A DNA stretch of 64,000 bases from Gracilimonas sp040117685 (GTDB taxonomy: Bacteria; Bacteroidota; Rhodothermia; Balneolales; Balneolaceae): the NCBI RefSeq assembly GCF_040117685.2, contig NZ_JBEDYP020000014.1:275735-339734 (forward strand). Direction: 5' to 3'. The notes beneath the pieces are model-generated. The model saw only the letters and a list, made by a program, of their open reading frames with translations. It was not told where the DNA came from and made no database searches. How positions within the stretch are numbered: position 1 is the first letter of the stretch; each line of letters opens with the position of its first letter. A program made the position numbers and the translations under genes. Positions 18,441-27,925 of the stretch are shown here, piece after piece.

Positions 18441-20612
18441 TCACTCTGAATAAACACCCCATTTTTTATCATTTGATATCTTAATTATATAAATTTTTTC
18501 TTTTGTACTTAAGGCAATTTGATTTTGTACAGTTGAGAATGTGAGGTCAAGAATATCTCCAGTAAATAAACCAAAACCATTTGCTTCAGATTCTTTTGAC
18601 TCAAAATCATAGAGATTTAGTGAGTTTCTGTAACCTGTTACGTAATATGAGTTATCGTAACTAATTGAAATGTGATTTGCTCTAGTTAACAGATACCTGC
18701 TATTTGTTTCAGTAGAGTGGATTTCAGCTTGATCAAAGTCACTAACATTCGCAATATATTTACCATTTTGAGCAAAGCTTACATTTTGAGAAGTGCCTCC
18801 ATAATCCAAAACATGATCAAATTCTATCGGCTCTGCAGTTGAAGAATTAAGTAGCTTAAAAAACCCGTCATAATTATAAGCAATCGAATCGCCTGTAGGG
18901 CTAATTGATAAAGAACGAGTACTACATGATGTACTAAAATCATTTGTTGAAAAAAGCTCTTCTCCAGTGTTTACATTTATTTTTTTTACTACTCCGTTAC
19001 AGCTATTGCTAAAAACAAAGTTTTTGTTTGGCGAAAATTTTATATCAAAAGCTTTGATATTTGTCTTTTGAAGAACAATAGTATTGGATTCATAATCTAT
19101 GATTGATAACTCATCGTTTGGACCTGAACTTAAAGCAATCAATTTATTACCCTCATCAATATCAACACCAGTTATGGGACTACCAGTAGGAATACCTTTA
19201 TAAAGGGTACTTTGTAAATCTAAATCATATATTAGTACTTCTGGCGAATCAGTTCTATATGCAAACCCTGCTGAAGCAACTATTTTCTTCCCTGATTCAC
19301 TAAACTCTAATTGATAAGCTTCAGGAAAGTCAATTTCAGTTTCAATTACGAGAGGGGTTGAATATTTAACAGTAACAACTTCTGTAAAGCCTGAGGTTTT
19401 CGATCTAAGCCTAAAATAATGAATTCGGTCTTTATCCAAATTTTGTTCTAAAGAAGAAGTGGTAAGATTATCAAAGGTTTTGTAATCAATAAAATTAATT
19501 CCATCAGTACTTTTTTGTAGTTCAAAAGAATTGACTTTATCGTAATCATCCGCTTGCCAGCCCAAAGATAATGAGGTAGAAGAGAAATCGTCTGCATAAA
19601 GGGATACAGTTGGAGGTTCAAACTCTGCCTCTGAACCAAAACTGCCGATCTGGGTTTCATTCTTTAGAGCCTGAATACCATAATATGTTTTTATTAAAGT
19701 GTTTCCTCCAAACTCATTCTCTACATATCCAATAAGTGGATTTAATGTATCGGTAAAACTAGTAGTATTTGGTGGAACAGTCGCAATTACTTCAGGCTCT
19801 CCGGCTTGATTTAAATTAAATCCTTGTGCCCTTAGTATTTGAAAACCTTCTTCAAAGTGTGAATTATCTTCCCAGTTGATGACTACCATTGCTTCATTAA
19901 GTACATCAATAGTAGTTATTTCAGGAGTAAGGTCAAGAGGTTGATAGATTCCAGTTATATTTTCATAAGGTGTATCAGAGGTGCTTTCCTCAGAAGTATA
20001 AAACTTGATTTCGAAATATTTCTCTTCAAAGTCTTTCTCGAATACTGGAGTAGTATATTGCCCGGAACCGAAAACTGTATCAATCGGAAGTTCTTCTCCA
20101 GAATCATTATCAAATTCAAATACAATTCCTATGAAGGGCCATTCAGTTTCAAATTCCCACTCAAAAATAAATGCTGTGGAATCTGCATTAAGTTGAACTG
20201 TGCTTGAAGCTATTCCACCAAATTCTAAGCCTGTAGTAACTCTTCTTGAATATATAAGACTATCACTTTCTTGTCTTCTATAACTTTGGATTTCATATGT
20301 AGTTGTTTCATCAATTTCATTACTCCGGTCAACATAGCTTTGAATACCTGCATTTAGAGTATCTAAAACTTTACTTTGACTAGATGCACTTACTTTTTTA
20401 CTTAGAATATGATTGGTAGCAAAGGTTGAAGTATCTACCCATGAAATTTCTATAATTTTATTATCTAAGATCTCAGTGGAAAAATTATGAACAGCTTCCA
20501 ATTCAAATTTTGGTGCCTCGGGATCATTGAGGTTATTTCTGTCAAATTTGGTAGGTGCCTCAGCACATGAGCACAGTAACAATAATGCAAAAAATGAAAA
20601 GTACTTAGTCAT
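18441..20612 (-). CDS. Large lipoprotein with fibronectin-like and WD40/YVTN-like propeller region
   Basis: A 723-residue surface or periplasmic lipoprotein of unknown function. A signal peptide ends in a lipobox with the acylated Cys16 (LCSC). Residues about 30-410 contain repeated beta-sandwich, fibronectin-III-like units (W.D.S, Y.IQA, SFELQKSTDG). From about 420 the chain turns into propeller-like repeats (LEFSESGKKIVAS, IKFSPNKNFVFS, LSISPTGDSIAYN, VSFAQNGKYIANV). The gene is clearly richer in A+T than its neighbours. It begins two bases after the stop of the exported protein gene at 20615, so the two form an operon. I do not recognise a named family. Confidence 0.65.
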   Translation of the reverse strand: MTKYFSFFALLLLCSCAEAPTKFDRNNLNDPEAPKFELEAVHNFSTEILDNKIIEISWVDTSTFATNHILSKKVSASSQSKVLDTLNAGIQSYVDRSNEIDETTTYEIQSYRRQESDSLIYSRRVTTGLEFGGIASSTVQLNADSTAFIFEWEFETEWPFIGIVFEFDNDSGEELPIDTVFGSGQYTTPVFEKDFEEKYFEIKFYTSEESTSDTPYENITGIYQPLDLTPEITTIDVLNEAMVVINWEDNSHFEEGFQILRAQGFNLNQAGEPEVIATVPPNTTSFTDTLNPLIGYVENEFGGNTLIKTYYGIQALKNETQIGSFGSEAEFEPPTVSLYADDFSSTSLSLGWQADDYDKVNSFELQKSTDGINFIDYKTFDNLTTSSLEQNLDKDRIHYFRLRSKTSGFTEVVTVKYSTPLVIETEIDFPEAYQLEFSESGKKIVASAGFAYRTDSPEVLIYDLDLQSTLYKGIPTGSPITGVDIDEGNKLIALSSGPNDELSIIDYESNTIVLQKTNIKAFDIKFSPNKNFVFSNSCNGVVKKINVNTGEELFSTNDFSTSCSTRSLSISPTGDSIAYNYDGFFKLLNSSTAEPIEFDHVLDYGGTSQNVSFAQNGKYIANVSDFDQAEIHSTETNSRYLLTRANHISISYDNSYYVTGYRNSLNLYDFESKESEANGFGLFTGDILDLTFSTVQNQIALSTKEKIYIIKISNDKKWGVYSE

Positions 20613-20614
20613 AA

Positions 20615-21586
20615 TTAAAAATCGATTTCAATTTTTGCTTTCGGAATCAAATCTGAATCAAAATCAATAAATGGTTTCATGATGATCTTATCATTCGTCA
20701 ATCCAAATTTTGGAGCGGTTATTCCATCAATAATATTCAACAAGTATGTAGCTGAAAAAGCTATAATGGATGCATTTCTATAACGCTCAAACTTTAAAAT
20801 TTGATCGTAAGTTTTATCGGCTTTTTTTGCAATAGTTAAAACTTCACGTGGATCAGTAGCAAATTGATACTCCAGTCTTAACTTTTCATATTTTGAATTC
20901 TTCTGAGCTAATTTGAAGTTCGAAAGAACGCTGCTTATTCCGAAGCCACTCATCAGGCTTATGACTAATGCTCCCTTTAATTTTTCATGTTTTCTAAACT
21001 GAGCTGCTCCGGGAATAAAGCTCTTTTTGAACAATTCCATTCTGGTAGGCCGCACGTAATTTTCAAATACAGTATAACCATTGATGTTCATTTCCGAGAC
21101 TTCCTTCACCCCTCCAACGGTGGTTGTAACTTTATATGTGCCATTGTTCAGGGTGGTATGAAATGAAGTTTCATTAATATTTTGCCCATTTATACTGACA
21201 CGTGCATCATGGTCTGCAAAAAAGAACACATTCGATTTTAATTTACACGCTGTATAAGAACTTTGATGTGCATTTTTGTTTAGGTTCTTAATCCGTTCTT
21301 GTTTAAACATGATTGTGTGGGTCACGCCAGGTTTTAAAGTTGGCGAAACAACGGCATCATAATGGTATTTTGAAGCAATGGTCAGGTTTCTTTTGCCTGA
21401 TTCGATCGCAACTATCTCTTTAGGATTGACGGGAATACAATTTGAATAATCCTGATCTATTACAAGGAATGATTCATCTGTGTCAAACCTGAGAATAACA
21501 TTCGTAGAATCGACTTGTGCGTTTGCATATACAGAAATAAGAAGCAGAAAAAGTATTGATAGAGTAAATCTTAATCTATTGAGCAT
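20615..21586 (-). CDS. Exported/membrane-anchored protein with DUF5683-like C-terminal region
   Basis: A 323-residue protein with an N-terminal signal peptide (cleavage near NAQ-VD). The first half is beta-rich and PEGA-like (VSINGQNINETSFHTTLNNGTYKV). The second half has PGAAQFRKHEKLKGALVIS near 195 and a late helix (FSATYLLNIIDG), reminiscent of the DUF5683 pattern of Bacteroidetes envelope proteins. The function is unknown. It is A+T-rich like the lipoprotein gene that follows, with a two-base gap, and lies 12 bases after the DUF58 gene, so it could be read from the MoxR cluster transcript. Confidence 0.55.
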   Translation of the reverse strand: MLNRLRFTLSILFLLLISVYANAQVDSTNVILRFDTDESFLVIDQDYSNCIPVNPKEIVAIESGKRNLTIASKYHYDAVVSPTLKPGVTHTIMFKQERIKNLNKNAHQSSYTACKLKSNVFFFADHDARVSINGQNINETSFHTTLNNGTYKVTTTVGGVKEVSEMNINGYTVFENYVRPTRMELFKKSFIPGAAQFRKHEKLKGALVISLMSGFGISSVLSNFKLAQKNSKYEKLRLEYQFATDPREVLTIAKKADKTYDQILKFERYRNASIIAFSATYLLNIIDGITAPKFGLTNDKIIMKPFIDFDSDLIPKAKIEIDF

Positions 21587-21598
21587 AAACTTAATAAT

Positions 21599-22939
21599 CT
21601 AAATAAGCCCCCGCGCTTTCAACTCTAAATACTTATTAATCGCATTCACTGAAAGCTCTTTTGGAGGGGTTAAAATGGTTTGAATGCCTCGTTGATTTAA
21701 GGCCTTTACAATTTGTTTTTTCTCGAAGGTGAATTTCTCAGCTACCGTTTTGGTATAAATTTGCCCGATTGTTTTTGAGTCTTCATGTAACAGCTTGGTC
21801 ATTTCTGTATTCTCGAAAAAGATGGTAACCAATAAATGGTCTTTGGCTATTCGTTGGAGATAGGGAAGCTGCCGTTCCATGGAGGAGAAAGTCTCAAAAT
21901 TAGTGTAAAGCAATACCAGGCTTCGCTGGTTTACATGCTTTCTCAGTGAGACCACCAACCGCTCGTAATCCGATTCCAGAAAATTTGTATTTAGGTTATA
22001 TAAAGCTTCCTGAATACGCTGAATATGAGTTCTTTTCTTCTCGGGTTTTACTACTACTGAGTCATTATTGGAAAACGTGACCAGCCCTGCTTTGTCTTCT
22101 TTGATAAGGGCGATATTTGATATAACGAGGCTGGTATTAATGGCATAATCCAGAAGGTGAAGACCGTCGAAGGGCATCTTCATCACCCGCCCCATATCAA
22201 TCACATTGATTACATTTTGGGATCGCTCATCCTGGTACTGGTTTACCATCAGGTCGTTGGCACGGGCGGTAGCTTTCCAGTTGATAGAACGCACATCATC
22301 GCCCTGCACATATTCCTTGATCTGGTCGAATTCCATGGTGTGGCCGACTCTGCGGATCTTTTTAATGCCAATGTCCGTTAACCGGTTTGAAATGGCGTAC
22401 ATCTCAAATTTGCGCATCTGTATGAAGGAGGGATAAACGGGAACTGTTTTTGAAGCCGCTATGCTAAACTTTCTTCTTACAAATCCGATTCTTGTGTTCA
22501 TAAACACGTTTATGTTTCCAAAATCAAACTCACCCCGTTCGGTTGGTCGCAACTCATAAGTAAACTCTTTTTCCATTCCCGACGGAAGGGAAGTAGAAAT
22601 GCTGAAGTCTCTGATTTGAAACTGATGGGGAATTTCATCAATGATTTCTGCCCAGGCTGTAAAGTTAAGCTGATTTGTCAGCTGTATGCGAATGGTATTC
22701 TCATCTCCATTGGATAGTCGCTGTGGAACTATCCTGCTTCCGGAAACAGGCTCCGTTCTGCTGAATAAAAGCACCAAATCAATACCAAAAACAATTACAA
22801 ACCCAAAGAACAGTATTTCAGCAAAAGCACCGACAGGGGGCACAAAGTAGCCAATCAGAAAAGTCAGAGCCACCCCGGCCAGTACCTGGAAAAACAGGTT
22901 ACTGAGATGCAATTGCTTTAAAATGGTTAATGGGTTCAT
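21599..22939 (-). CDS. DUF58 domain membrane protein of the MoxR cluster
   Basis: A 446-residue inner-membrane protein. Two hydrophobic helices at about residues 14-60 are followed by a beta-sandwich region and the DUF58 core, whose signature is seen in EYVQGDDVRSINWKATARA near 210. A von Willebrand A-like fold follows (NVINVIDMGRVM near 240 replaces the DxSxS motif by DMGRV, so metal binding is doubtful). Members occur beside MoxR ATPases and are proposed to be its client or partner in cell-envelope protein maturation. The gene is 160 bases downstream of moxR; an inverted repeat fills the gap. Confidence 0.85.
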   Translation of the reverse strand: MNPLTILKQLHLSNLFFQVLAGVALTFLIGYFVPPVGAFAEILFFGFVIVFGIDLVLLFSRTEPVSGSRIVPQRLSNGDENTIRIQLTNQLNFTAWAEIIDEIPHQFQIRDFSISTSLPSGMEKEFTYELRPTERGEFDFGNINVFMNTRIGFVRRKFSIAASKTVPVYPSFIQMRKFEMYAISNRLTDIGIKKIRRVGHTMEFDQIKEYVQGDDVRSINWKATARANDLMVNQYQDERSQNVINVIDMGRVMKMPFDGLHLLDYAINTSLVISNIALIKEDKAGLVTFSNNDSVVVKPEKKRTHIQRIQEALYNLNTNFLESDYERLVVSLRKHVNQRSLVLLYTNFETFSSMERQLPYLQRIAKDHLLVTIFFENTEMTKLLHEDSKTIGQIYTKTVAEKFTFEKKQIVKALNQRGIQTILTPPKELSVNAINKYLELKARGLI

Positions 22940-22986
22940 TATGAATAGTGCGTCTTATTACTTCAATTATTCGGATAAAGCGTCTT

Positions 22987-23061
22987 CCTCTCCATGGGAG
23001 AGGAAACAAAGGTGAGGGTCAATGTTTGAGTCAACTTAATTACCTATTCAAACATTGACCC
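22987..23061. repeat. Composite palindromic repeat between moxR and the DUF58 gene
   Basis: Two nested features occur. A short hairpin CCTCTCC-ATG-GGAGAGG spans 22987-23003. A perfect 14-bp inverted repeat has arms GGGTCAATGTTTGA (23016-23029) and TCAAACATTGACCC (23048-23061). C+G-rich flanks (CCCCTCCCCGGAGGAGG, 23073-23088) follow. There is no T-run, so it is not a standard terminator. Confidence 0.7.
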
Positions 23062-23099
23062 GCCCCTAAATCCCCTCCCCGGAGGAGGCTTTAGTAAAA

Positions 23100-24119
23100 T
23101 TACCTCGGCACCTCCACCTTCTCCAGAATAATTTGTATTACCTGGTCGGGTTTCATTCCTTCCATTTCTTTCTCAGGGGTAAGTGTGATTCGGTGCCGGA
23201 GTACAGGATTAATGACTTCCTTCACATCTTCTGGTGTAATAAAATCCCGCCCGTTCATGGCAGCCCAGGCTTGTGCTGCTTTCATTACAAAAACGGATGC
23301 TCGTGGAGAAGCACCTATAGAAACCGAACTGCTGTTTCGGGTATTCTGAATAATTTGAGCAATGTAATTCATCAACTCGGGCTCTACGTGAACCGATGCT
23401 GCTACATTCCGCTGCTTGGCGATTTCTTCAGCCGAAATCACTTTATCCAGCGAGCTGATGTCCAGCTTATTCTTACGGGAATAGCTGCCGGATAAAATCT
23501 CCACTTCTTCTTCCAAAGAAGGGTAGGGGACATCAATCCGGAACAGAAAGCGATCGAGTTGAGCTTCGGGTAACCGATAGGTTCCTTCATGCTCAATCGG
23601 GTTTTGCGTGGCGATGACCATAAAGGGTGGCTCCATAAAATAGGTTTTACCATCTTCGGTGATTTGACGTTCTTCCATCACCTCAAAAAGGGCTGCCTGT
23701 GTTTTTGCCGGCGAGCGGTTAATCTCATCAATCAGTACAAGATTCGAAAAAATCGGTCCCTCCTTAAACTCAAAGTCCGTGGTTTTTGGGTTGAAAACCG
23801 AAGTTCCGATTACGTCAGCAGGCATCAGGTCGGGAGTAAACTGAATACGGGAAAAATCTGCGCTGATGGTTTGAGCGAGCAGTTTGGTGGTCAGGGTTTT
23901 GGCCACACCGGGAACGCCTTCAATTAATACATGTCCATCGGCTAGAAGAGCGGCAATCAGCAAGTCAACCATCCGCTGCTGCCCTACAATAATTTTTCCT
24001 ATTTCTTCCCGGATACTTCTTACCAGTTTTTCCACGCCTGATAAATCAGTACGGCTTTCAAATGGGGGTTTTTCTTGCGTAGGCTGTTCGTTTTTGGGGT
24101 CTTTTTTTTCAGTGCTCAT
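23100..24119 (-). CDS. MoxR-family AAA+ ATPase (cluster-linked)
   Basis: A 339-residue AAA+ ATPase. Walker A is GVPGVAKT near residue 70, Walker B LIDEINR near 132, the sensor 1 ATQNP near 170, and the family helix EAQLDRF near 190. MoxR proteins act as chaperones that assemble or activate partner proteins, usually encoded beside DUF58 proteins. Its start overlaps the stop of the DUF4350 gene by four bases (ATGA), so translation is coupled. A second, unlinked MoxR lies at 47209-48210. Confidence 0.93.
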   Translation of the reverse strand: MSTEKKDPKNEQPTQEKPPFESRTDLSGVEKLVRSIREEIGKIIVGQQRMVDLLIAALLADGHVLIEGVPGVAKTLTTKLLAQTISADFSRIQFTPDLMPADVIGTSVFNPKTTDFEFKEGPIFSNLVLIDEINRSPAKTQAALFEVMEERQITEDGKTYFMEPPFMVIATQNPIEHEGTYRLPEAQLDRFLFRIDVPYPSLEEEVEILSGSYSRKNKLDISSLDKVISAEEIAKQRNVAASVHVEPELMNYIAQIIQNTRNSSSVSIGASPRASVFVMKAAQAWAAMNGRDFITPEDVKEVINPVLRHRITLTPEKEMEGMKPDQVIQIILEKVEVPR

Positions 24120-25318
24120 CGTTGACTCTCGTTATAGAATTGGTCAATTCGTTCGGTTAACAGTTTTAATTCTTTTTGGGTGATGTGGTCCTTCCCTGAG
24201 ATATTATCAACCAGATCAAAAAGTGCCTGTATTTCGGTCTCCTCAATTCCTGATCGCAGGGCTGCATCATGCTTTAGTTCATTATCAATGGCGGAAGTAT
24301 CCAGCCCGAGGTTGGATCGAATATAATCAAAGAAGAACCGGATTTTCTTATCGGCAATAAGCTTGTGATCACCTTTTTCGAGATAGAGACTTCCGATGGT
24401 TCGTGCAAATTCGATGCTGGAGTTTTTAGGCGGTTCGATTGTTGGAATAATCCGCTGCTTCCGTTTGGCGCGGAATATCATAAACAGTAACACTCCACTT
24501 AAACTAATGAACCAGGCCCAGCTCAGATGTTCTTCTGAAACAACATACCGGACTACACTCCCACCGCCCAGGCGGACATCTTTGTAATATTCATCCCAAA
24601 TGGTTTCCCTTTCGGGAAGGTACGACAGAGCTTTAAGGGCGTAATCGGCACCGGATTCATCCCGCACAAAATAATTGGTAAAAAGGGTAGGATTGGAGTG
24701 AAGAAGTATTTCTCCCTCTCCAAACTGTATCCGGATGAAATTGGGGTTTCCTTCTTCATTTATCCCCAGTGACGTAACGCCCAGGGTAGAATCAGCCGTA
24801 TAGAAATAGGTTTCGGTAGTGCTTCGATAGTAAGGGAAGCCGGATTCTTTCTTTAATTGAGGGTTAGTGAAATTGACCCGGACGGTGTCGTCATCCAAAA
24901 TAGATCCTCCCGACAAAAAAGGATTATTTAAGTACGTGCCAATCTTAAGACTGTCTTTGAAGGCTTGTTCAAAAGTGCGGGCAGCTATAAATACACTGGC
25001 TCCCTGCTCAACCTGAGATAATAAAATATCCGTTTCCCATCGGTCGATGCCAAAGCTCTTATTAATGAAAACCCAGTTTTTTTGGGGATTTGAAGTATCG
25101 GCATATTCAAAAATAGGTGATTGGTTTATACTGATTTCATCATCAGGAAAGGCAGCTGGAAGCAAGGCATGGATTAAATAGCCGCCGTACGGAATTTTGT
25201 CGTCAGCAGAAAAGCTTTCGGTCCAGTCTAAAGGTTTGGGACGCAGAATTTGAGTGAGAATATATATGACGATCAGTCCGCCCAGAATGAAATAATATGT
25301 TCGTTCTTTTTTAAACAC
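24116..25318 (-). CDS. DUF4350 family membrane protein
   Basis: A 400-residue protein with one N-terminal helix (about 8-22), a long extracytoplasmic domain and a second helix around residue 262-280 followed by a basic cytosolic tail. The segment WVFINKSFGIDRWETDILLSQVEQGASVFIAARTF near 80-115 is the DUF4350 pattern, a glutamine-amidotransferase-like fold thought to be inactive. The function is unknown. It overlaps moxR by four bases and abuts the DUF4129 gene, so it belongs to the MoxR operon. Confidence 0.75.
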   Translation of the reverse strand: MFKKERTYYFILGGLIVIYILTQILRPKPLDWTESFSADDKIPYGGYLIHALLPAAFPDDEISINQSPIFEYADTSNPQKNWVFINKSFGIDRWETDILLSQVEQGASVFIAARTFEQAFKDSLKIGTYLNNPFLSGGSILDDDTVRVNFTNPQLKKESGFPYYRSTTETYFYTADSTLGVTSLGINEEGNPNFIRIQFGEGEILLHSNPTLFTNYFVRDESGADYALKALSYLPERETIWDEYYKDVRLGGGSVVRYVVSEEHLSWAWFISLSGVLLFMIFRAKRKQRIIPTIEPPKNSSIEFARTIGSLYLEKGDHKLIADKKIRFFFDYIRSNLGLDTSAIDNELKHDAALRSGIEETEIQALFDLVDNISGKDHITQKELKLLTERIDQFYNESQR

Positions 25319-26037
25319 TACGAGCCGGCCTGGGTTTTAAACTTTTCGTAAACATCCTGAATGGTCTCAAATCCGGGTTTTTCAATCTTAAAATCACCGT
25401 ACTCTACATATTCATAATAGGTAGTAAGCTTATTGAAGAAATTGCCGGCCGGGTGATTTCCCAACTCCTGCAAGTAGTCATGGTTGGTTTTGTCGGGTTT
25501 CCAGTTAATAAGTTCATTTTCATTAAGCTGTTGAAGTGCTTTCAGGTATAGAATTCGAACAGCATCCCGGTAGCGGTTTTCATTGAGTGCTGCTTGTAGC
25601 ATTTCCTCGTAATTGGTTTTGGAAAGCTCCGTTTCACCGATGTTCATTGCCAGAGTTTGCCCCGATTTTTTTCTGGAGAAGGAGGAGGTGAGATTCCCGC
25701 CCAGCATATGATTTATAAGGGCAAAAAGAACGGCTCCAAATATGGCAAAAAAGATGACTCTTACGGTGATGGAAGCCCAGGGGCTGCTGAATATCCACTG
25801 AAGTAGCTGAACAAACCACCGCTGAATTCGACTTAACAGAGTTTCCGGGTTTTCGGCTTCTTCGTTGTAAGCAAATTCATCATCAGCGGTTAAACTGTCG
25901 AGCGTGGATGGACTAACGGTTCTCACGTATACTTCACTGCTGTCCGGTTCAAAGCTTTGAACCGTGGTAGAATCGTCCTGAGCTGTTGCAGCAGCAGGAA
26001 TCAGGAAGAGAAATATAAGCAGCAGTCTGCGGATCAA
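25318..26037 (-). CDS. DUF4129 domain protein
   Basis: A 239-residue protein with a signal peptide (cleavage near TAQ-DD), a short periplasmic acidic stretch, a transmembrane helix at about 92-112 and a cytosolic C-terminal domain. That domain has the DUF4129 pattern: RYRDAVRILYLKALQQLNENELINWKPDKTNHDYLQEL near 155-195. Such proteins typify MoxR-DUF58 loci; transglutaminase links are known in other members, but no such domain is visible here. It overlaps both neighbours by one to four bases. Confidence 0.75.
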   Translation of the reverse strand: MIRRLLLIFLFLIPAAATAQDDSTTVQSFEPDSSEVYVRTVSPSTLDSLTADDEFAYNEEAENPETLLSRIQRWFVQLLQWIFSSPWASITVRVIFFAIFGAVLFALINHMLGGNLTSSFSRKKSGQTLAMNIGETELSKTNYEEMLQAALNENRYRDAVRILYLKALQQLNENELINWKPDKTNHDYLQELGNHPAGNFFNKLTTYYEYVEYGDFKIEKPGFETIQDVYEKFKTQAGS

Positions 26038-26858
26038 CCCAACTCCTCAATTTGTGCGCGTAATCCTTTTCCTTCTTTTCGCTCAATGAGATTGAAATAC
26101 TGCAGGGCCATGGCAATCAGCATAAGTACGGAAAACAGCGAAGCGACTACAATAAGTAACCCGTAAAAAAGTCCCACTCCGGTTCCGATGAGGGCGGAGT
26201 CGCCGGCTCCTGAGGCTGCCAGAAAGCCAAATAGTATAGACATCGGAATAATAAGCACATACGACATGAATGAGGTGATGATGTTCATGACCAGATACGT
26301 GGCAAATGTAAACCACCAATGGCCTTGTACCAAGTCCCATGAACGGCTGATTGAATCAAAAGGGTTTCGCTGTTCTATTACAGCAACTGCCGGCGCTACA
26401 AAAAGTTTTATCCCGATATAGATGCCCGGTATGATGAAAAACATAAACCCGAAGAAGACAATGATTATGATCAGTAGGTAGAGGCCCAGAAGCGTAAAAA
26501 AGTTCCGTCCGAAATTATTGAAGATATCTTCAAACCGAACTTCACTTGTATTCCGGGCAAGGTTGATATGGGTTAAAGAAACGGTAAGAAGCGCTCCGGA
26601 TGAAAAGGCAAGAAGCAGCATTCCTATCAGAAAGTCTCCGCTGAAAAGTGCCTCAGCAGAAGCATCAGGATTATCCATCACGGCAGTGAAAAAGCTGGAG
26701 TATCCGCTGCCAACCAAAAGACCGGAGATGATGTAAAAAGGCAGAACCAAAAGTCCCAACGCCTTGCCCAGGCTTTTGTAGTGCACCCGGATGTAGGTAA
26801 AAGAATCGGTTAATATGCCCCCGAGGTCGCGATATTTTTGAAGTTTGAAGTCGCTCAT
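26034..26858 (-). CDS. Polytopic membrane protein of the MoxR cluster
   Basis: A 274-residue protein with about six hydrophobic helices; the first follows a polar stretch of 30 residues. The pattern (IPGIYIGIKLFVAPAVAVIEQRNPFDSISRSWDLVQGHWWFTF near 148-190) is that of membrane domains related to the glycerophosphodiester phosphodiesterase membrane part and DUF7544-like proteins. There is no catalytic domain. It overlaps the SpoIIM-like gene upstream and the DUF4129 gene downstream by four bases each, so it is part of the operon. Confidence 0.6.
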   Translation of the reverse strand: MSDFKLQKYRDLGGILTDSFTYIRVHYKSLGKALGLLVLPFYIISGLLVGSGYSSFFTAVMDNPDASAEALFSGDFLIGMLLLAFSSGALLTVSLTHINLARNTSEVRFEDIFNNFGRNFFTLLGLYLLIIIIVFFGFMFFIIPGIYIGIKLFVAPAVAVIEQRNPFDSISRSWDLVQGHWWFTFATYLVMNIITSFMSYVLIIPMSILFGFLAASGAGDSALIGTGVGLFYGLLIVVASLFSVLMLIAMALQYFNLIERKEGKGLRAQIEELG

Positions 26859-27808
26859 TGTTTCTTTTTTAGAGTGTATGGTAAATAAACAAAGTACCAG
26901 AGAATGAAAGCTAAGGAACCCAAAATTATGAATAAGCTCAACCAGACCGGCATTTCCGTATAGCGGGTTACAAATGACTCTAACAAACCGGCCGCTACAA
27001 AAACGGGGACTAAGCCAATAATCATTTTCAACCCCTCGCGCCCGGCTTTTATAAAGGAATGTTTACGGGAACGGGTGCCGGGGAATAGAAATCCATTGCC
27101 AACTACAAAGCCGGCAGCACCTGCAATCACAATGGCGGAAAGCTCGAGTGTACCATGAATGAAAATTACCCGCAGGGCCTCGGCTACCAATCCGTATTTG
27201 GCAAAAAAGTGGATGAAAGCCCCAACCATTACGCCATTATTCAAAAGCACCATTCCCACCCCGAGCGATGTAAGCAAGCCACTTGCAAAAGCATAAAAAG
27301 AAACGCGGACATTATTCACGGTGATGGCAAAAAACATGTTCATCTCTTCTGCTTCTTTGTACACCGCCAGCGGATCACCCCGGTCAATATTGCTGATGGT
27401 CATGTTCACGTAGGCATCACCCATAATGTATCTCACAAAAGAAGGGTCGTTCATAGAAGACACCACGCCAATGCCGATAGCAACGCTAAAAACAATAAAG
27501 CTATAGAGTAATTCTTTTTGTTTGCTTGCAAAAAGCAGGGGCAGTTCCACCGTCCAAAACGTAATCAGACGATTGGTCTCTTCTTTTTTGGAACGATAGA
27601 TTTCATCATGAACGGCAACCGAAAGCTGGTTCAGATATTCTTCGGTTTTACTGCCGGGGTAGTTGGCCTGAGCATAAGCCAGGTCTGCACTAAGCTCAAT
27701 GTATAAATCAGCGAGTTTATCCGGGTCATCCTGAGATTTATCCTTCAGCAGACTCTCAAACTCCTTCCATTTGTCTGCATTCTTCCGTAAAAAGGCAACT
27801 TCTCTCAT
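26855..27808 (-). CDS. SpoIIM (stage II sporulation protein M)-like membrane protein
   Basis: A 317-residue membrane protein. The N-terminal third is polar and helical; from about residue 105 there are five to six transmembrane helices. The motif NNVRVSFYAFASGLLTSLGVG near 166 and the family segment FIHGTLELSAIVIAGAAG near 218 are SpoIIM features. This organism shows no sign of sporulation; non-sporulating bacteria carry this family in MoxR/RDD/DUF58 clusters. It is the first gene of the minus-strand operon and is divergent from the RDD gene, which is 117 bases away. Confidence 0.82.
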   Translation of the reverse strand: MREVAFLRKNADKWKEFESLLKDKSQDDPDKLADLYIELSADLAYAQANYPGSKTEEYLNQLSVAVHDEIYRSKKEETNRLITFWTVELPLLFASKQKELLYSFIVFSVAIGIGVVSSMNDPSFVRYIMGDAYVNMTISNIDRGDPLAVYKEAEEMNMFFAITVNNVRVSFYAFASGLLTSLGVGMVLLNNGVMVGAFIHFFAKYGLVAEALRVIFIHGTLELSAIVIAGAAGFVVGNGFLFPGTRSRKHSFIKAGREGLKMIIGLVPVFVAAGLLESFVTRYTEMPVWLSLFIILGSLAFILWYFVYLPYTLKKKQ

Positions 27809-27925
27809 TCCGTAAAATCACTTTCGTTTTAACATACATGAGCCTAACTTGGCGCTCGTTTGTGTGCAAGAAGATAACAAATCAAAACCAATACGAAACC
27901 ACAGAAATCCCAATAAATCAGCATT

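Noticed and set aside
26855..27808. Sporulation role for the SpoIIM-like gene
   Set aside because: No other sporulation gene is present; the family is usual in MoxR/RDD clusters of non-sporulating bacteria.
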